A stretch of 56,635 nucleotides of DNA from Crocinitomicaceae bacterium (GCA_030833845.1 JAURGK010000014.1:1-56635), one strand, 5' to 3'. Shown: positions 26,796 through 36,748, counted from the first letter of the stretch. The notes: generated from the letters alone by a model not told the origin. Numbers and translations: made by a program.

Positions 26796-27803
26796 TTATA
26801 CTGATTTAAGGCCATTTTCTTTGAGCGCTTTTTCGTATTTGGCGTTTTTTTCTTTTTGTTCTGCCACGTCGAAGGCTTCAATAATTTGCTTTACCAAACG
26901 GTGGCGAATCACATCAGATTGACCTAAACGAACTATTTGAATATCGGAAATATCTCCAAGCACATCCAATGCATATGCCAGACCTGAGCGCTGACGGGAG
27001 GGCAAGTCCACCTGTGACATATCACCAGTAATGACAAATTTAGCCGTCATTCCCATGCGCGTTAAGAACATTTTCATTTGCATCTGAGTGGTGTTTTGAG
27101 CCTCATCCAATATAACAAATGCCTTGTCTAGGGTACGCCCGCGCATGAAAGCGAGTGGTGCAATTTCAATGACCCCAAATTCAATCATATCAGCCAATTT
27201 TTCCGCAGGAATCATGTCTCGAAGGGCATCGTAAAGGGGCATTAAGTACGGATCTAGCTTTTCTTTGAGATCACCAGGTAGGAAGCCTAAATTTTCACCC
27301 GCCTCTACTGCTGGCCGAGTTAAAATAATGCGCTTTACTTCCTTAGCCTTCAAAGCCCTGACTGCCATGGCAACTGCTGTATATGTTTTTCCGGTGCCCG
27401 CTGGACCCACTGCAAAAACCATGTCTGAAGCCAAAACCGCCTGAACTAATTTTTTTTGATTGACAGTCCTTGCCTTAATTTTAACCCCTCCATTGCCATG
27501 AACTAAGGTTTCAGAGCCATCGTCTGTAGAAAGTAGCTTTGCACCGTCTTGCAACATGAGGTTGTCGATGTTGTTTTCGGAAAGTGCATTATAGGTATGA
27601 AAATGCTGTAAAATGAGCGCAAATTTTCGTTCGAACTCATCCATGATTTCATCGTCTCCCGCTAAACTTAACTCATTGCCGCGGGCAATCACCTTGAGTT
27701 TCGGGAAAAAACTTTTTATATGCTTGAGATTGGCATTATTGATGCCATATATTTCTGCCGGATTGAGGCCTTCTATACTGAGCTGACGTTGACCTGTACT
27801 CAA
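26796..27803 (-). CDS. PhoH-family ATPase
   Basis: The 335-residue protein has an N-terminal KH-like region (about residues 1-100) and a P-loop ATPase: Walker A GPAGTGKT at about 132, [22 protein letters not shown], Walker [12 protein letters not shown] and [10 protein letters not shown]. PhoH-like proteins are linked to RNA metabolism. The start is TTG at 27801-27803: the only in-frame ATGs are far inside and a stop lies six codons upstream. It is divergent from the SAM-hydrolase gene. Confidence 0.9.
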   Translation of the reverse strand: MSTGQRQLSIEGLNPAEIYGINNANLKHIKSFFPKLKVIARGNELSLAGDDEIMDEFERKFALILQHFHTYNALSENNIDNLMLQDGAKLLSTDDGSETLVHGNGGVKIKARTVNQKKLVQAVLASDMVFAVGPAGTGKTYTAVAMAVRALKAKEVKRIILTRPAVEAGENLGFLPGDLKEKLDPYLMPLYDALRDMIPAEKLADMIEFGVIEIAPLAFMRGRTLDKAFVILDEAQNTTQMQMKMFLTRMGMTAKFVITGDMSQVDLPSRQRSGLAYALDVLGDISDIQIVRLGQSDVIRHRLVKQIIEAFDVAEQKEKNAKYEKALKENGLKSV

Positions 27804-27844
27804 TTTATTTGTTGTTTTTTAGGAGCGTTTAAAACGATTTGAAT

Positions 27845-27852
27845 TACTTTTG
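27845..27852 (+). promoter_or_regulatory. Promoter -7 box TACTTTTG for the SAM hydrolase gene
   Basis: This is an exact TAnnTTTG match 41 bases before the ATG at 27894, in the divergent gap with phoH. The leader would be about 38 nt. There is no convincing -33 element. For phoH on the other strand I find only a near-match, TAATTTTA. Confidence 0.45.
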
Positions 27853-27893
27853 GTAAAATTATAAATTTCCGAGCACAAACTGGTCTCCAAGCA

Positions 27894-28745
27894 ATGCAAA
27901 TCATTACGCTTACTACCGACAATGGCTACCAAGATCATTACGTTGCAGCCATCAAAGGCAGGCTTCTTCAGTCCTTGCCTGGGGCTCACGTTGTGGATGT
28001 ATCGCATGGCATTGCTCCTTTCAACGTGACGGAAGCTGCTTTTCAATTGCGCTGTTGTTTTGAAGACTTCCCAAGTGGCACCATCCATATCGTTGGCGTG
28101 GATACCGAACCGCTTTTTGACTCGGACCAAGAGCGCTATCCTGGAATTCTAAAATTCAAAGGGCACTACTTTATTTCAAACGACAACGGTTTTTTTGGTA
28201 GTTTTCTCGAAGAGGATTTTCCAGAGGCCTTTTTCCTTTATACCGAAATTCGCCAACAACCACAGGCCTGGCGTTTTACAACTAAAAATTGTTACATTGA
28301 TCTGGCTTTGCGCCTAGCAAATGGAGAAGCGCTAGATAGTTTTGCCACCGCAACAAGAACATACAAGCGTGCCTTTGACCAAAAACCAGCCATTGATCAG
28401 TTGCTCATACGAGGTATCGTGGTGCATATTGACAGCTTTGGCAATCTAATTACCAACATCACCAAAGAGGACTTTGAAAGATTTGGCACAGATGTTCCTT
28501 TCATCATCAAATACCAAAGAAAGGAATATTTCATTGACACCATTTCTTCAACCTATAATGCAGTTTCACAAGGTGAGCGCGTTGCTCTCTTTAACAACTC
28601 AAATAAATTAGAAATTGCGATCAACCGCGGAGCAAACAATGGATTTGGCGGAGCAAGTAAGTTGTTTGGAATGCGAATTGGCGATCCAGTGCATGTAGAA
28701 TTCACTCCACAAGGATCCAAAACAAACCTCAATTCTCTTTTCTAA
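27894..28745 (+). CDS. SAM hydrolase (SAM hydroxide adenosyltransferase family)
   Basis: The 283-residue protein matches the DUF62/fluorinase-chlorinase fold: ITLTTDNGYQDHYVAAIKG, VVDVSHGIAPFNVTEAA, GTIHIVGVDTEP, YFISNDNGFFG and DSFGNLITNITKED. Most bacterial members cleave S-adenosylmethionine with water to adenosine and methionine rather than halogenating it. I see no reason to predict halogenase activity. It shares one base with the next gene (TAATG). Confidence 0.88.
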   Translation: MQIITLTTDNGYQDHYVAAIKGRLLQSLPGAHVVDVSHGIAPFNVTEAAFQLRCCFEDFPSGTIHIVGVDTEPLFDSDQERYPGILKFKGHYFISNDNGFFGSFLEEDFPEAFFLYTEIRQQPQAWRFTTKNCYIDLALRLANGEALDSFATATRTYKRAFDQKPAIDQLLIRGIVVHIDSFGNLITNITKEDFERFGTDVPFIIKYQRKEYFIDTISSTYNAVSQGERVALFNNSNKLEIAINRGANNGFGGASKLFGMRIGDPVHVEFTPQGSKTNLNSLF

Positions 28746-29044
28746 TGTTGATTCGCATTGTCAAAATGAAATTTAAGCCCGAAAATCTCGACGCTTTTTT
28801 AACGCATTTTGAAGAAGTCAAGTGGCAAGTGGCACAATTCGAAGGTTGTTTAGGGATGGAATTACTACAAGACAACCAAGACCCAAGTATCGTTTTTACC
28901 TATTCGAAGTGGAATTCTGAGCTTGATTTGGAGCGGTATAGGCAATCAGCACTATTCAACGGGATATGGCCAAAGATCAAGCCCTGGTTTGATCAGAAAG
29001 CCCAAGCTTGGAGTTTAAATCAAACTTTTAATGGAATTATTTGA
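28745..29044 (+). CDS. Antibiotic-biosynthesis-monooxygenase (ABM) fold protein
   Basis: The 99-residue single-domain protein has a ferredoxin-like ABM fold: MLIRIVKMKFKPENLDAFLTHF at the start, GCLGMELLQD and IVFTYSKWNSELDLERYR. Small ABM proteins act as monooxygenases, haem-degrading enzymes or of unknown role. The start codon overlaps the SAM-hydrolase stop by one base, so the two are probably made together. Confidence 0.85.
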   Translation: MLIRIVKMKFKPENLDAFLTHFEEVKWQVAQFEGCLGMELLQDNQDPSIVFTYSKWNSELDLERYRQSALFNGIWPKIKPWFDQKAQAWSLNQTFNGII

Positions 29045-29102
29045 GAAAAGTAGTGTAAAACTGAAATAGGTCCTTACCTTTACCGAAATTAAATTACTTC
29101 TA

Positions 29103-29294
29103 ATGAATAAAGGACATGTAAAATTTTTCAACGAAACCAAAGGTTTTGGATTTATCGTTGAAGAAGACACGAACAAAGAATATTTTGTTCATGTTACCGG
29201 TTTGGTAGACAAAATCAAAGAAAATGACGCAGTGGAATTCGAGTTGCAAGAAGGCCGTAAAGGTCTAAATGCCGTGAATGTAAAACAAGCATAA
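29103..29294 (+). CDS. Cold-shock domain protein
   Basis: The 63-residue OB-fold nucleic-acid-binding protein has KGHVKFFNETKGFGFIVEED with RNP1 (KGFGFI) and RNP2 (YFVHV; the more common form is DIFVH). It ends with GLNAVNVKQA. It probably acts as an RNA chaperone. A near-match promoter box, TACCTTTA, lies at 29075-29082, and a strong terminator follows, so it is likely monocistronic. Confidence 0.95.
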   Translation: MNKGHVKFFNETKGFGFIVEEDTNKEYFVHVTGLVDKIKENDAVEFELQEGRKGLNAVNVKQA

Positions 29295-29312
29295 TAAAGA
29301 TTGAGTGTATCT

Positions 29313-29342
29313 AAAATTCCCGCCCCACAAGGCGGGAATTTT
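29313..29342. terminator. Intrinsic terminator after the cold-shock gene
   Basis: AAAATTCCCGCC (29313-29324) pairs with GGCGGGAATTTT (29331-29342) across CCACAA. It is a strong GC-rich stem with flanking A and T runs. Confidence 0.88.
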
Positions 29343-29359
29343 CGTTTATAGATATTTGT

Positions 29360-29367
29360 TAATTTTG
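29360..29367 (+). promoter_or_regulatory. Promoter -7 box TAATTTTG for gldF-gldG
   Basis: This is an exact TAnnTTTG box 17 bases before the gldF ATG and just after the cold-shock terminator. The predicted leader is about 14 nt. Confidence 0.5.
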
Positions 29368-29384
29368 ACAACTCAACCATTTAT

Positions 29385-30116
29385 ATGCGCGCCCTATTTT
29401 TAAAAGAAATATCGAGCTTCCTTAGTTCAATTATTGGTTATGTGTTCATACTCATCTACCTTATTGCCTCAGGATTATTTCACTGGATTTTATCTTACAA
29501 CACCAACCTACTTGAAGGATCTACCGCTGACCTCATCCCTTTCTTCAATATGTCACCGGTCATTTTTCTGATTTTGATTCCAGCAATCACCATGCGCTCA
29601 ATTGCAGAAGAACGGCGCACTGGCACCATAGAACTTTTGCTCACTCGGCCAATTTCCGATTTTCAACTCATATTTGCCAAATATTTAGCGGGTGTAGCTT
29701 TGGTTTTTGTTGCCATATTGCCAACGGTGGTATATTTATTGAGTATGTATTTTTTAGGTAAGCCCATAGGAAACATTGACCTTGGCGCCACCTTTACCTC
29801 CTACATTGGTTTGTTGATGCTTGGGGCTGCTTTTGTAGCTATTGGCATGTTTGCCTCTGCGCTTACCAATAGCCAAATAGTGGCTTTCATTTTGGCCATG
29901 TTTTTGTGTTGGGTTTTTTACGATGGCTTTGAATTATTAGGCAATTTTAGTCAATTTGGCGGCCTTGATTTTTTAATCAAATACCTTGGCATTGCCTTCC
30001 ATTACGAGGCCATCAAAAAAGGCGTCATCGATACCAGCGATATACTCTATTTTTTGAGTCTTAATGCGCTTTTCATCGTGGCTTCATTGACTGTACTTAA
30101 ATCATTAAAAAAATAA
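29385..30116 (+). CDS. gldF: Gliding-type ABC transporter permease GldF
   Basis: The 243-residue membrane protein has about six hydrophobic segments and the GldF signatures: MRALFLKEISSFLSSIIGYVF at the start, and AITMRSIAEERRTGTIELLLTRPIS. In Flavobacterium johnsoniae GldF works with GldG and the ATPase GldA. gldA is not in this window, which is normal, since it is also unlinked there. It is 3 bases from gldG. Confidence 0.9.
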   Translation: MRALFLKEISSFLSSIIGYVFILIYLIASGLFHWILSYNTNLLEGSTADLIPFFNMSPVIFLILIPAITMRSIAEERRTGTIELLLTRPISDFQLIFAKYLAGVALVFVAILPTVVYLLSMYFLGKPIGNIDLGATFTSYIGLLMLGAAFVAIGMFASALTNSQIVAFILAMFLCWVFYDGFELLGNFSQFGGLDFLIKYLGIAFHYEAIKKGVIDTSDILYFLSLNALFIVASLTVLKSLKK

Positions 30117-30119
30117 AGC

Positions 30120-31907
30120 ATGCGTTTCAATTTTTCAAAAGGCCTCTATAACTGGACCGTCTTGGCGATGCTTGCTGGCGTGCTCATCTTGATCAATTTT
30201 ATTGGTTCGATGCTTTATTTCAAACTCGACATGACCAAAGACCAACGTTATTCTTTGGCCCCGAGTACAATCAACTACCTCAGTGACAAAAATAACTTTG
30301 AGAACCGCATCTCGATTCAAATTTACCTCGACGGGAATATGCCCTCTGAGCTCAAGAATTTTCAGAATGCCCTCAAGGACAAACTCAAAGACTTCAGACG
30401 CATAGCCGGAACCCGCATTGAATTTTTATTTACCGATCCCAATGTCGGGACCGAAGACGAAATCAATGCACTCCGAGCCCAACTTTATGACCGTGGCAAA
30501 GGCATTATGCCTCTTGAAATTCTTTACCAAAAAGACGGTACCCAAACCCAAATGCTACTTTTTCCGGGTGCGCTACTTTCATATAGCGTCAATGGGATTA
30601 CCAAAGAGGGAATAGTTCAGTTCTTACCAGGCACCCAACCAGGAAGGCCCTATGCCTTGGAGCAAATGAGCGACATTATAGAAAACGCGCTCAATAACCT
30701 CGAATATAACTTGCTATCGGCAATGCGTAGACTCACCCAAACGAGCAAACCTACTATTGCCTTTCTTCAAGGGCATGGCGAATTGACTTATGCTCAAACC
30801 ATGCGTGCACGCGCACTGATTTCCCCATACTATGAGTTAAAGGATGTGGAGCTCAACGACAGCATTGCCGCACTTAAAGATGTGGACGGTTTAATCATTG
30901 CTGATCCACAAACACCATTCTCTCAAAAAGACCTATATCTCATTGACCAATTTGTGATGCGTGGAGGCAAATTAATGTGTTTTCTCAATACACTTGCCCT
31001 CAATGAAGATACCCTCAATGCCACCGGCATGACGCATACGACAAGAAAAAACTTACTCCTTGATCGATTGCTCTTTGATTACGGCATCAAAATCAAAGAA
31101 AACTATGTGTTAGATGTCAATTGTGCACCAAAAATTGTACCCTTTGCAGAAACCACCTTTCTTCCTTGGTTTTTCCATGTTTTAGCAACGCCGAGCTCGC
31201 ATCCAATAACGCGTAACGTTGACCCCATCTCATTGAAATACACCAATGAAATTGAATTTGTTCAAGTTCCTAAAGCACAACTTACGCCCATACTTACCAG
31301 TTCAAGCAATGCCATACCAAGTGGCTTACAACCATTAATCAACTTGGCTTTGCCCCTCAATTATGGCAAGAATCCAAAATTGGTAGAAAATCCAGAAGAC
31401 CCGATTAATAAATTGTGTGTGGCCGGACTTTCAGAAGGATTCTACCAATCTCATTTCAAGAATCGGATTGTGGAGGAATTTTCTAAAAATAAGGATGCCA
31501 AGTATTTGCAAGAGAGCCGACAAGAAACCAAGATACTAGTGGTTGGCAATGGCACTTTTATTCGCAATTCTTATGATTCAATTCTAGATCCTAAGCAAAT
31601 AAATAGTTATATGTACAGACCTATTGCAATCAACGAATTGAAAATGGATGCCGAATTAGCTCAAAGACGTATTCCATTAGTTTTTGGCAATCAAGAACTT
31701 TTCCAAAACATGGTCGATTACATGATGGGAGATAATTCAGTGTTGGATATTCGTAGCAGACAAATCGATATCAAAGAAATTGATAAAGAAAAAATCAAAA
31801 CCGCTTCCTTATTTTACAAGACCGTCAATATGCTCGGCCCCCTTGTTATTATTTTAATTTTGGCCTTCATCATGTATCGCCTCAGACAAAAACGCTATAC
31901 CCGATAA
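30120..31907 (+). CDS. gldG: Gliding-type ABC transporter auxiliary protein GldG
   Basis: The 595-residue protein has one N-terminal transmembrane segment (about 15-35), a large periplasmic region with DMTKDQRYSLAP, IAFLQGHGELTY, IADPQTPFSQKDLYLIDQFV and KLMCFLN, and a second transmembrane segment near the C-terminus (about 565-588). This fits the GldG/ABC-type uncharacterised transport family. It follows gldF by 3 bases and is followed by a DUF4340 gene. Confidence 0.9.
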   Translation: MRFNFSKGLYNWTVLAMLAGVLILINFIGSMLYFKLDMTKDQRYSLAPSTINYLSDKNNFENRISIQIYLDGNMPSELKNFQNALKDKLKDFRRIAGTRIEFLFTDPNVGTEDEINALRAQLYDRGKGIMPLEILYQKDGTQTQMLLFPGALLSYSVNGITKEGIVQFLPGTQPGRPYALEQMSDIIENALNNLEYNLLSAMRRLTQTSKPTIAFLQGHGELTYAQTMRARALISPYYELKDVELNDSIAALKDVDGLIIADPQTPFSQKDLYLIDQFVMRGGKLMCFLNTLALNEDTLNATGMTHTTRKNLLLDRLLFDYGIKIKENYVLDVNCAPKIVPFAETTFLPWFFHVLATPSSHPITRNVDPISLKYTNEIEFVQVPKAQLTPILTSSSNAIPSGLQPLINLALPLNYGKNPKLVENPEDPINKLCVAGLSEGFYQSHFKNRIVEEFSKNKDAKYLQESRQETKILVVGNGTFIRNSYDSILDPKQINSYMYRPIAINELKMDAELAQRRIPLVFGNQELFQNMVDYMMGDNSVLDIRSRQIDIKEIDKEKIKTASLFYKTVNMLGPLVIILILAFIMYRLRQKRYTR

Positions 31908-31916
31908 ATTTATTAC

Positions 31917-32969
31917 ATGCAGAAAAAAATTCTTGTTCTCTCATTATTAATAGCCCTAATGGGTGCGCTCACTTGGTGGGCACTAGACCTTCAAGGTGGT
32001 CAGAAAGGATCAGATTTAAGGGCATTTAATTTTAAAATTGAAGACACCACAAGTGTTTCTAAGATCATTATTACGGATGCTTGGGGTCAAAAATTTACGC
32101 TTGTAAAACAAAAAGATGCTTGGACAGACCAAAACGGCGGATGCATCACCCAATCGAATGTGTCATTGATATTAGAGGCACTGCACAAAATTGAATTCAA
32201 GGGATACTTGCCAAAGAAATCCGAAAAACGCTTTACTGAATTGATGGCAACATCCCATATCAAGGTTGAAATTTTTCAAAATGGTTCCTGGACCAAAACT
32301 TGGTATTTGGGGCCTGCCACCCCAGATCACTACGGCCAAATTATGCTGGTTGAAACTGCCGATGATGGCAAAAGTACTGCTCCAGTCATGATGAAAATTG
32401 CTGGGCTCAACGGGCTCATTGACCCTCGTTTTTTTGCTGACCCACGTCAATGGGCCTGCACAGAGATCATGGCCCTGCAAATGGAAGACATCAAAGGTGT
32501 TCGGGCCAAATTTAATGCCGAACCCTACAGAAATTTTGAAATCAAGCGCATTGGCAATAAATACAGCGTCAGACAGAACGGTAAAAACTTGAGTCTCCTT
32601 GATACAACGAACGTCTATCGCTACTTGCAAGGCTTCCAAAAAATACACTTTGAACAGAAAAATTTTATCCTCTCTGACAAACAAGTAGACAGCGTAAAGA
32701 GAAGCCAACCATTTTGTGAATTTGATGTCGTTACCAAACATGAGCGCATCGCATTGCGATTTTTCAGAATAAAGAGTAAGGAGGAACAGCGCAATGAATT
32801 TGGGCAGTTAGTCAACATGGATATGAATTCCTTTTGGTGTCAACTACCTGATGGTGAATTAGTACGGTGTCAATATTTTGTGTTCAACCCACTCATCCTT
32901 GGGCACGTCTATTTTCCTGCTATGGAAGGGCAATTTCCAGATTCTTTAAAGACTCAAACTGGTCTGTAA
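31917..32969 (+). CDS. DUF4340-domain membrane-anchored protein
   Basis: The 350-residue protein has an N-terminal transmembrane anchor (MQKKILVLSLLIALMGALTW) and a periplasmic body with repeated beta units such as WGQKFTLVKQKDAWTD, which resembles DUF4340. Genes for DUF4340 proteins commonly follow GldG-like ABC auxiliary genes, so it may be a third envelope subunit of the GldFG transporter. That role is inferred only from position. It starts 9 bases after gldG. Confidence 0.72.
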   Translation: MQKKILVLSLLIALMGALTWWALDLQGGQKGSDLRAFNFKIEDTTSVSKIIITDAWGQKFTLVKQKDAWTDQNGGCITQSNVSLILEALHKIEFKGYLPKKSEKRFTELMATSHIKVEIFQNGSWTKTWYLGPATPDHYGQIMLVETADDGKSTAPVMMKIAGLNGLIDPRFFADPRQWACTEIMALQMEDIKGVRAKFNAEPYRNFEIKRIGNKYSVRQNGKNLSLLDTTNVYRYLQGFQKIHFEQKNFILSDKQVDSVKRSQPFCEFDVVTKHERIALRFFRIKSKEEQRNEFGQLVNMDMNSFWCQLPDGELVRCQYFVFNPLILGHVYFPAMEGQFPDSLKTQTGL

Positions 32970-33004
32970 GCAACTTTTAGGGTCATTTTTACGTTTAAAT
33001 ATCA

Positions 33005-36000
33005 ATGATCCTCCGGACTTGCATTTTTCTTGCGGCTTACATTTTACTTGCCCAATGGTTCAGAGCGCAAAGTCCTGTTGCAAATTTTACGGCAAATCCT
33101 TTAACGGTATGTGTCGGACAGCCCGTTAGTTTCACCAATACTTCAATTGCCAACGGTGGGCCTGCACTTGCAAGTTATCAGTGGGATTTTGGAGATGGGA
33201 CTGCTGCAACCACAACCAATGCAAGCCATGCCTTTAGTACTGCTGGCACTTTTACCATAACACTTGTAGCCACAAATGCCAATGGGGTTGCAGATGCTGA
33301 AATCAAGCCCGCTTATATCACTGTTAACCCCCTGCCCAATGTAAATTTCGGCATGAATGGCTTGGGTTGTACCGTTCCACTTACTTTAAGTTTTAGCAAT
33401 AGCTCATCACAAGGAGCCAACTTTACGCAAGCTTGGAATTTCGGTAATGGGCAAACTTCTTCTCAGTTCAATCCGGCTAGCGTCACTTATAATACCCAGG
33501 GCACGTTTCAAGTTGGTTTAACAGTGACCAATACCAATACAGGTTGTATCAATAGCTTGACGCAGTCAATTGTGGTCTCGAATTTTCAAGCAGGAATTAC
33601 AGCTCCTGCTGTTGGTTGTGTGGGCCAAGCGGTTGCCTGTCAAGACAATTCCACAGCCGGCGCCAATGCCTGGTCTTGGAATTTTGGAGTGGCAGGTCAA
33701 AGCAATGCCGAAAATCCTAGTGTGACGTATAATTCACCCGGCACCTATACCATCAACCTTACTTCACAAAATACCAATTCCGGTTGTACGGCAAGTACCA
33801 CCCAACAAATCATCATCCAACCAAATATAACGCCCTCATTTTACGCCAACCCAACGGCTAATTGTGCTCCTGGGAGTATTCAGTTTGTCAATACAACCAA
33901 TCAGAACGGTACCTATGTTTGGAACTTTGGTGATGGCCAAACCTTCACTGGCACTACCCCACCTGCACATATTTATCAACAAAGTGGACTTTATGATGTC
34001 AGCCTCACTTATACTTCAAGTGCAGGTTGTAGCGGCACACAAACCTTTCAGGATTACATAGAAATGACTCCGGTAGAAGCTGGTTTTTTTGCACTAGATA
34101 CGGGTGCCTGTGCACCTTTCACAGTTCAGTTTATCGATACTTCAGTGACGCCCAGTAACCCAATTGTATCTTGGCAATGGAACTTTGGCAATGGACAAAG
34201 CTTTAATGGCCAAGTTCCACCACCTCAAACTTATGGCGTTGGACTTTACGACGTTTCACTGATCATCACCACAGCATCGGGTTGTACAGATACGGTAATC
34301 AAAACACCTTATATTACGGTGGGTAGTATTGATTCAATTGACTTTAGTTGGGACCCCAACATTACGTGTGCCAACACAGATGTAGAATTTGAATCGGAAT
34401 TTTATATCTCTGTACCCTACGACAGTACGGAAATAACCTATTTATGGGATTTTTCACAAGGCATTAGTTTTCAAGACGATCCTACTTTTCAATTTTCACA
34501 AGATACCGGTTGGGTTGAGGTGACTCTTTATGTCGATTTTAGAGGTTGCATAGATTCACTCACCAAAGATTCTGTATTGTATGTGTTGGCTCCAATATCG
34601 ATGTTTGGCCCGAGTACAACCTTGGTGTGTAATCCAAGTAGTTTTCCTGTAAATTTTGATTTTATCAATACCGCCATCGAGGGAGAACTTACAGACAGCG
34701 TTGCCTTACATTATGAATGGAATGACGGCTCACCAAATACTTATTTTAATAATGCGCAATTGGATGCACCAAACGGCGGAAATACCTCACACGCATACAA
34801 TGATTATGGCACATATCAGATTGAACAAGTAGTACATAATTACACGACGGGTTGTTCGGATAGCCTCACTTTGGCCGTTACTATTTCTCAGCTGCAGTCA
34901 AATTTTTTACTCCCCGACGACACCATCTGCAAAGGCGACGCCATCTCACTTACAAGCACCAGCACAACTTGGTCTGGGCATCCGATCAACGACTGGTACT
35001 ATAGTTTTGGAAATGGGCAGCAAATTCATAATGGCCCCAATGTCAATTATGTCTACCCTGCAAGCGGGCTGTACAATATCAATTTATTGGTATTCAACAC
35101 TGCGGGCTGTACTTCCACTAGCACCCAACCAATTTTTGTTGCCAATAAACCCGTTGCGGGGATCATTGCACCCTCTTACTCGGGTTGTTCGCCATTTGCA
35201 GTCAGCTTCACCAATACGAGCTATAGCATTACCAATGGCTTGCCTTTGGCTTCGTTTTCAACAACATTTTCCGACGATAATTCTACACTATCAACCAATA
35301 ACGTAAACCAAGCCATTCCGCACACATTTATTGGCAATGGAACCTACAATGCAACAATCATTGCCACAGATATCAATGGCTGCGTTTCAAACCCAGCTAG
35401 TGTTCAGGTCAACCTTACGCAGCCCACTGCCATCATTGCACCCGACACCGTTATTTGCGCTTTGGATAGCAGCCTCATTGCAAGTTTAAGTACCGGAGAT
35501 GGTACACTGAGCTATCAATGGTATATCAATGGATTGCAGAGTGGAAACGATAGTCTTTGCTTGCTCAATGAGGCCTCAACGAACAACGGCCTGTATTCCA
35601 CCTTTCAAATAGCTTTGGTGGTGGCAGACAGCAACAATTGCCTTGACAGCACCTCACAAATTATTTATATTTCGACACCTCAAGCAGGTGCTACCTATAC
35701 CTTTTCTGGAGCGGCAATTGATGTGAATGGCAATTACAGCTGCCCACCCTTGTTTTGTGATTTTACGGATGCTTCTTCAAGTCTAGGTGCGTTGACTGCC
35801 TGGAATTGGGCCTTTGGCAACGGCAATAATTCCATTTTACCGAACCCTGAAAATACCCTTGTGACGAGCGGAACCTTTAACTTATATTTACAAGTCACTG
35901 ACCAATACGGCTGTACTGGTGATACAACAGTACAAAATTACGTGAGTATTGGCGGGCCGCTGGGCACGCCAATCTGGATTCAAGACAATACGATTTGTGC

Positions 36001-36748
36001 GCAAGGTGCTCTATTCACGATTCAAAACCCATCGAATATAGATTCTGTAAGTTGGAACCTTGGCAATGGGGTTTGGGTAGCAGACAGCCTGAGCTTTCCT
36101 TATTTTTACCCCAATACCGGCACCTACAACCCGAGTGTTACTGTTTACGATACTGCCGGTTGCCAAATATTGTATCTACTCGACCCCATAACGGCAAGTG
36201 TGAGCGGCCTCGATGCACAAATTGTTGCAAGCCCAGTTTATGCCAATATCAATCAGGTGGTACAACTCAATGATGCCAGCACCAGCCTCAATCCTATTGC
36301 TACCTGGACTTGGATTTTTGCCGATAGCAGCAATTTATTTTTTCAAAGTACTGGCCAAAGTATAGCCTTCCCCCAAGGAGGGCCCCAAGATATTGCCCTT
36401 GTCATCACCGATAACCTTGGCTGTATCGATACAGCATTTATTACCATTTATGTTTCAGACCCCGATATTTGGGTGCCCAACGTTTTTACGCCAAATGGCG
36501 ATGGAGTCAATGATTTAGTGGTATTGCCCTACCCTTCTTTTAAAACCTACGATATTCAAATTTTGAACCGTTGGGGGAATTTAGTATTTGAATTAAAAGA
36601 CCAAACGGGTGTTGCTGTCTGGGACGGCTATGATTTCAACGGCCAGCTACACACCGATGGTGTATTCTTTTACCGCCTTCGAGGTGAAATGCTCGGCGGT
36701 ACTCAAATAGACAAGCATGGGTTTATTCATTTGGTGAATGGGGAGTAA
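33005..36748 (+). CDS. PKD-repeat surface protein with gliding-type (T9SS type B) C-terminus
   Basis: The 1247-residue secreted protein has a signal peptide (cleavage near WFRAQ), then thirteen PKD or PKD-like modules of about 80-105 residues (WDFGDG, WNFGNG and relatives) to residue about 1155. The last 90 residues are the gliding-motility-associated C-terminal domain: VFTPNGDGVNDLVV, ILNRWGNLVFE, WDGYDFNGQ, DGVFFYRL. It should be exported by the T9SS and held on the surface, probably as an adhesin or filament-like protein; no catalytic domain is present. Most modules carry two cysteines at fixed places. A weak box, TACGTTTA, precedes the ATG. Confidence 0.9.
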   Translation: MILRTCIFLAAYILLAQWFRAQSPVANFTANPLTVCVGQPVSFTNTSIANGGPALASYQWDFGDGTAATTTNASHAFSTAGTFTITLVATNANGVADAEIKPAYITVNPLPNVNFGMNGLGCTVPLTLSFSNSSSQGANFTQAWNFGNGQTSSQFNPASVTYNTQGTFQVGLTVTNTNTGCINSLTQSIVVSNFQAGITAPAVGCVGQAVACQDNSTAGANAWSWNFGVAGQSNAENPSVTYNSPGTYTINLTSQNTNSGCTASTTQQIIIQPNITPSFYANPTANCAPGSIQFVNTTNQNGTYVWNFGDGQTFTGTTPPAHIYQQSGLYDVSLTYTSSAGCSGTQTFQDYIEMTPVEAGFFALDTGACAPFTVQFIDTSVTPSNPIVSWQWNFGNGQSFNGQVPPPQTYGVGLYDVSLIITTASGCTDTVIKTPYITVGSIDSIDFSWDPNITCANTDVEFESEFYISVPYDSTEITYLWDFSQGISFQDDPTFQFSQDTGWVEVTLYVDFRGCIDSLTKDSVLYVLAPISMFGPSTTLVCNPSSFPVNFDFINTAIEGELTDSVALHYEWNDGSPNTYFNNAQLDAPNGGNTSHAYNDYGTYQIEQVVHNYTTGCSDSLTLAVTISQLQSNFLLPDDTICKGDAISLTSTSTTWSGHPINDWYYSFGNGQQIHNGPNVNYVYPASGLYNINLLVFNTAGCTSTSTQPIFVANKPVAGIIAPSYSGCSPFAVSFTNTSYSITNGLPLASFSTTFSDDNSTLSTNNVNQAIPHTFIGNGTYNATIIATDINGCVSNPASVQVNLTQPTAIIAPDTVICALDSSLIASLSTGDGTLSYQWYINGLQSGNDSLCLLNEASTNNGLYSTFQIALVVADSNNCLDSTSQIIYISTPQAGATYTFSGAAIDVNGNYSCPPLFCDFTDASSSLGALTAWNWAFGNGNNSILPNPENTLVTSGTFNLYLQVTDQYGCTGDTTVQNYVSIGGPLGTPIWIQDNTICAQGALFTIQNPSNIDSVSWNLGNGVWVADSLSFPYFYPNTGTYNPSVTVYDTAGCQILYLLDPITASVSGLDAQIVASPVYANINQVVQLNDASTSLNPIATWTWIFADSSNLFFQSTGQSIAFPQGGPQDIALVITDNLGCIDTAFITIYVSDPDIWVPNVFTPNGDGVNDLVVLPYPSFKTYDIQILNRWGNLVFELKDQTGVAVWDGYDFNGQLHTDGVFFYRLRGEMLGGTQIDKHGFIHLVNGE

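Noticed and set aside
27894..28745. Possible fluorinase or chlorinase, which would be an exciting halogenation enzyme.
   Set aside because: The general family is mostly SAM hydrolases; no halide-specific insertion or halometabolite genes are visible.
29385..31907. gldF and gldG without the ATPase gene gldA.
   Set aside because: In Flavobacterium johnsoniae gldA is also not adjacent to gldFG, so this is not an anomaly.
32172..32741. Long antisense open frame (189 codons) opposite the DUF4340 gene.
   Set aside because: It lies entirely within a well-supported gene, and I see no family signature in it and no exact promoter box in front of it.
33005..36748. Repeated structure that could be taken for a DNA repeat or CRISPR-like array.
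   Set aside because: The repeats are protein PKD modules of unequal length with diverged DNA; there are no identical direct repeats or regular spacers.
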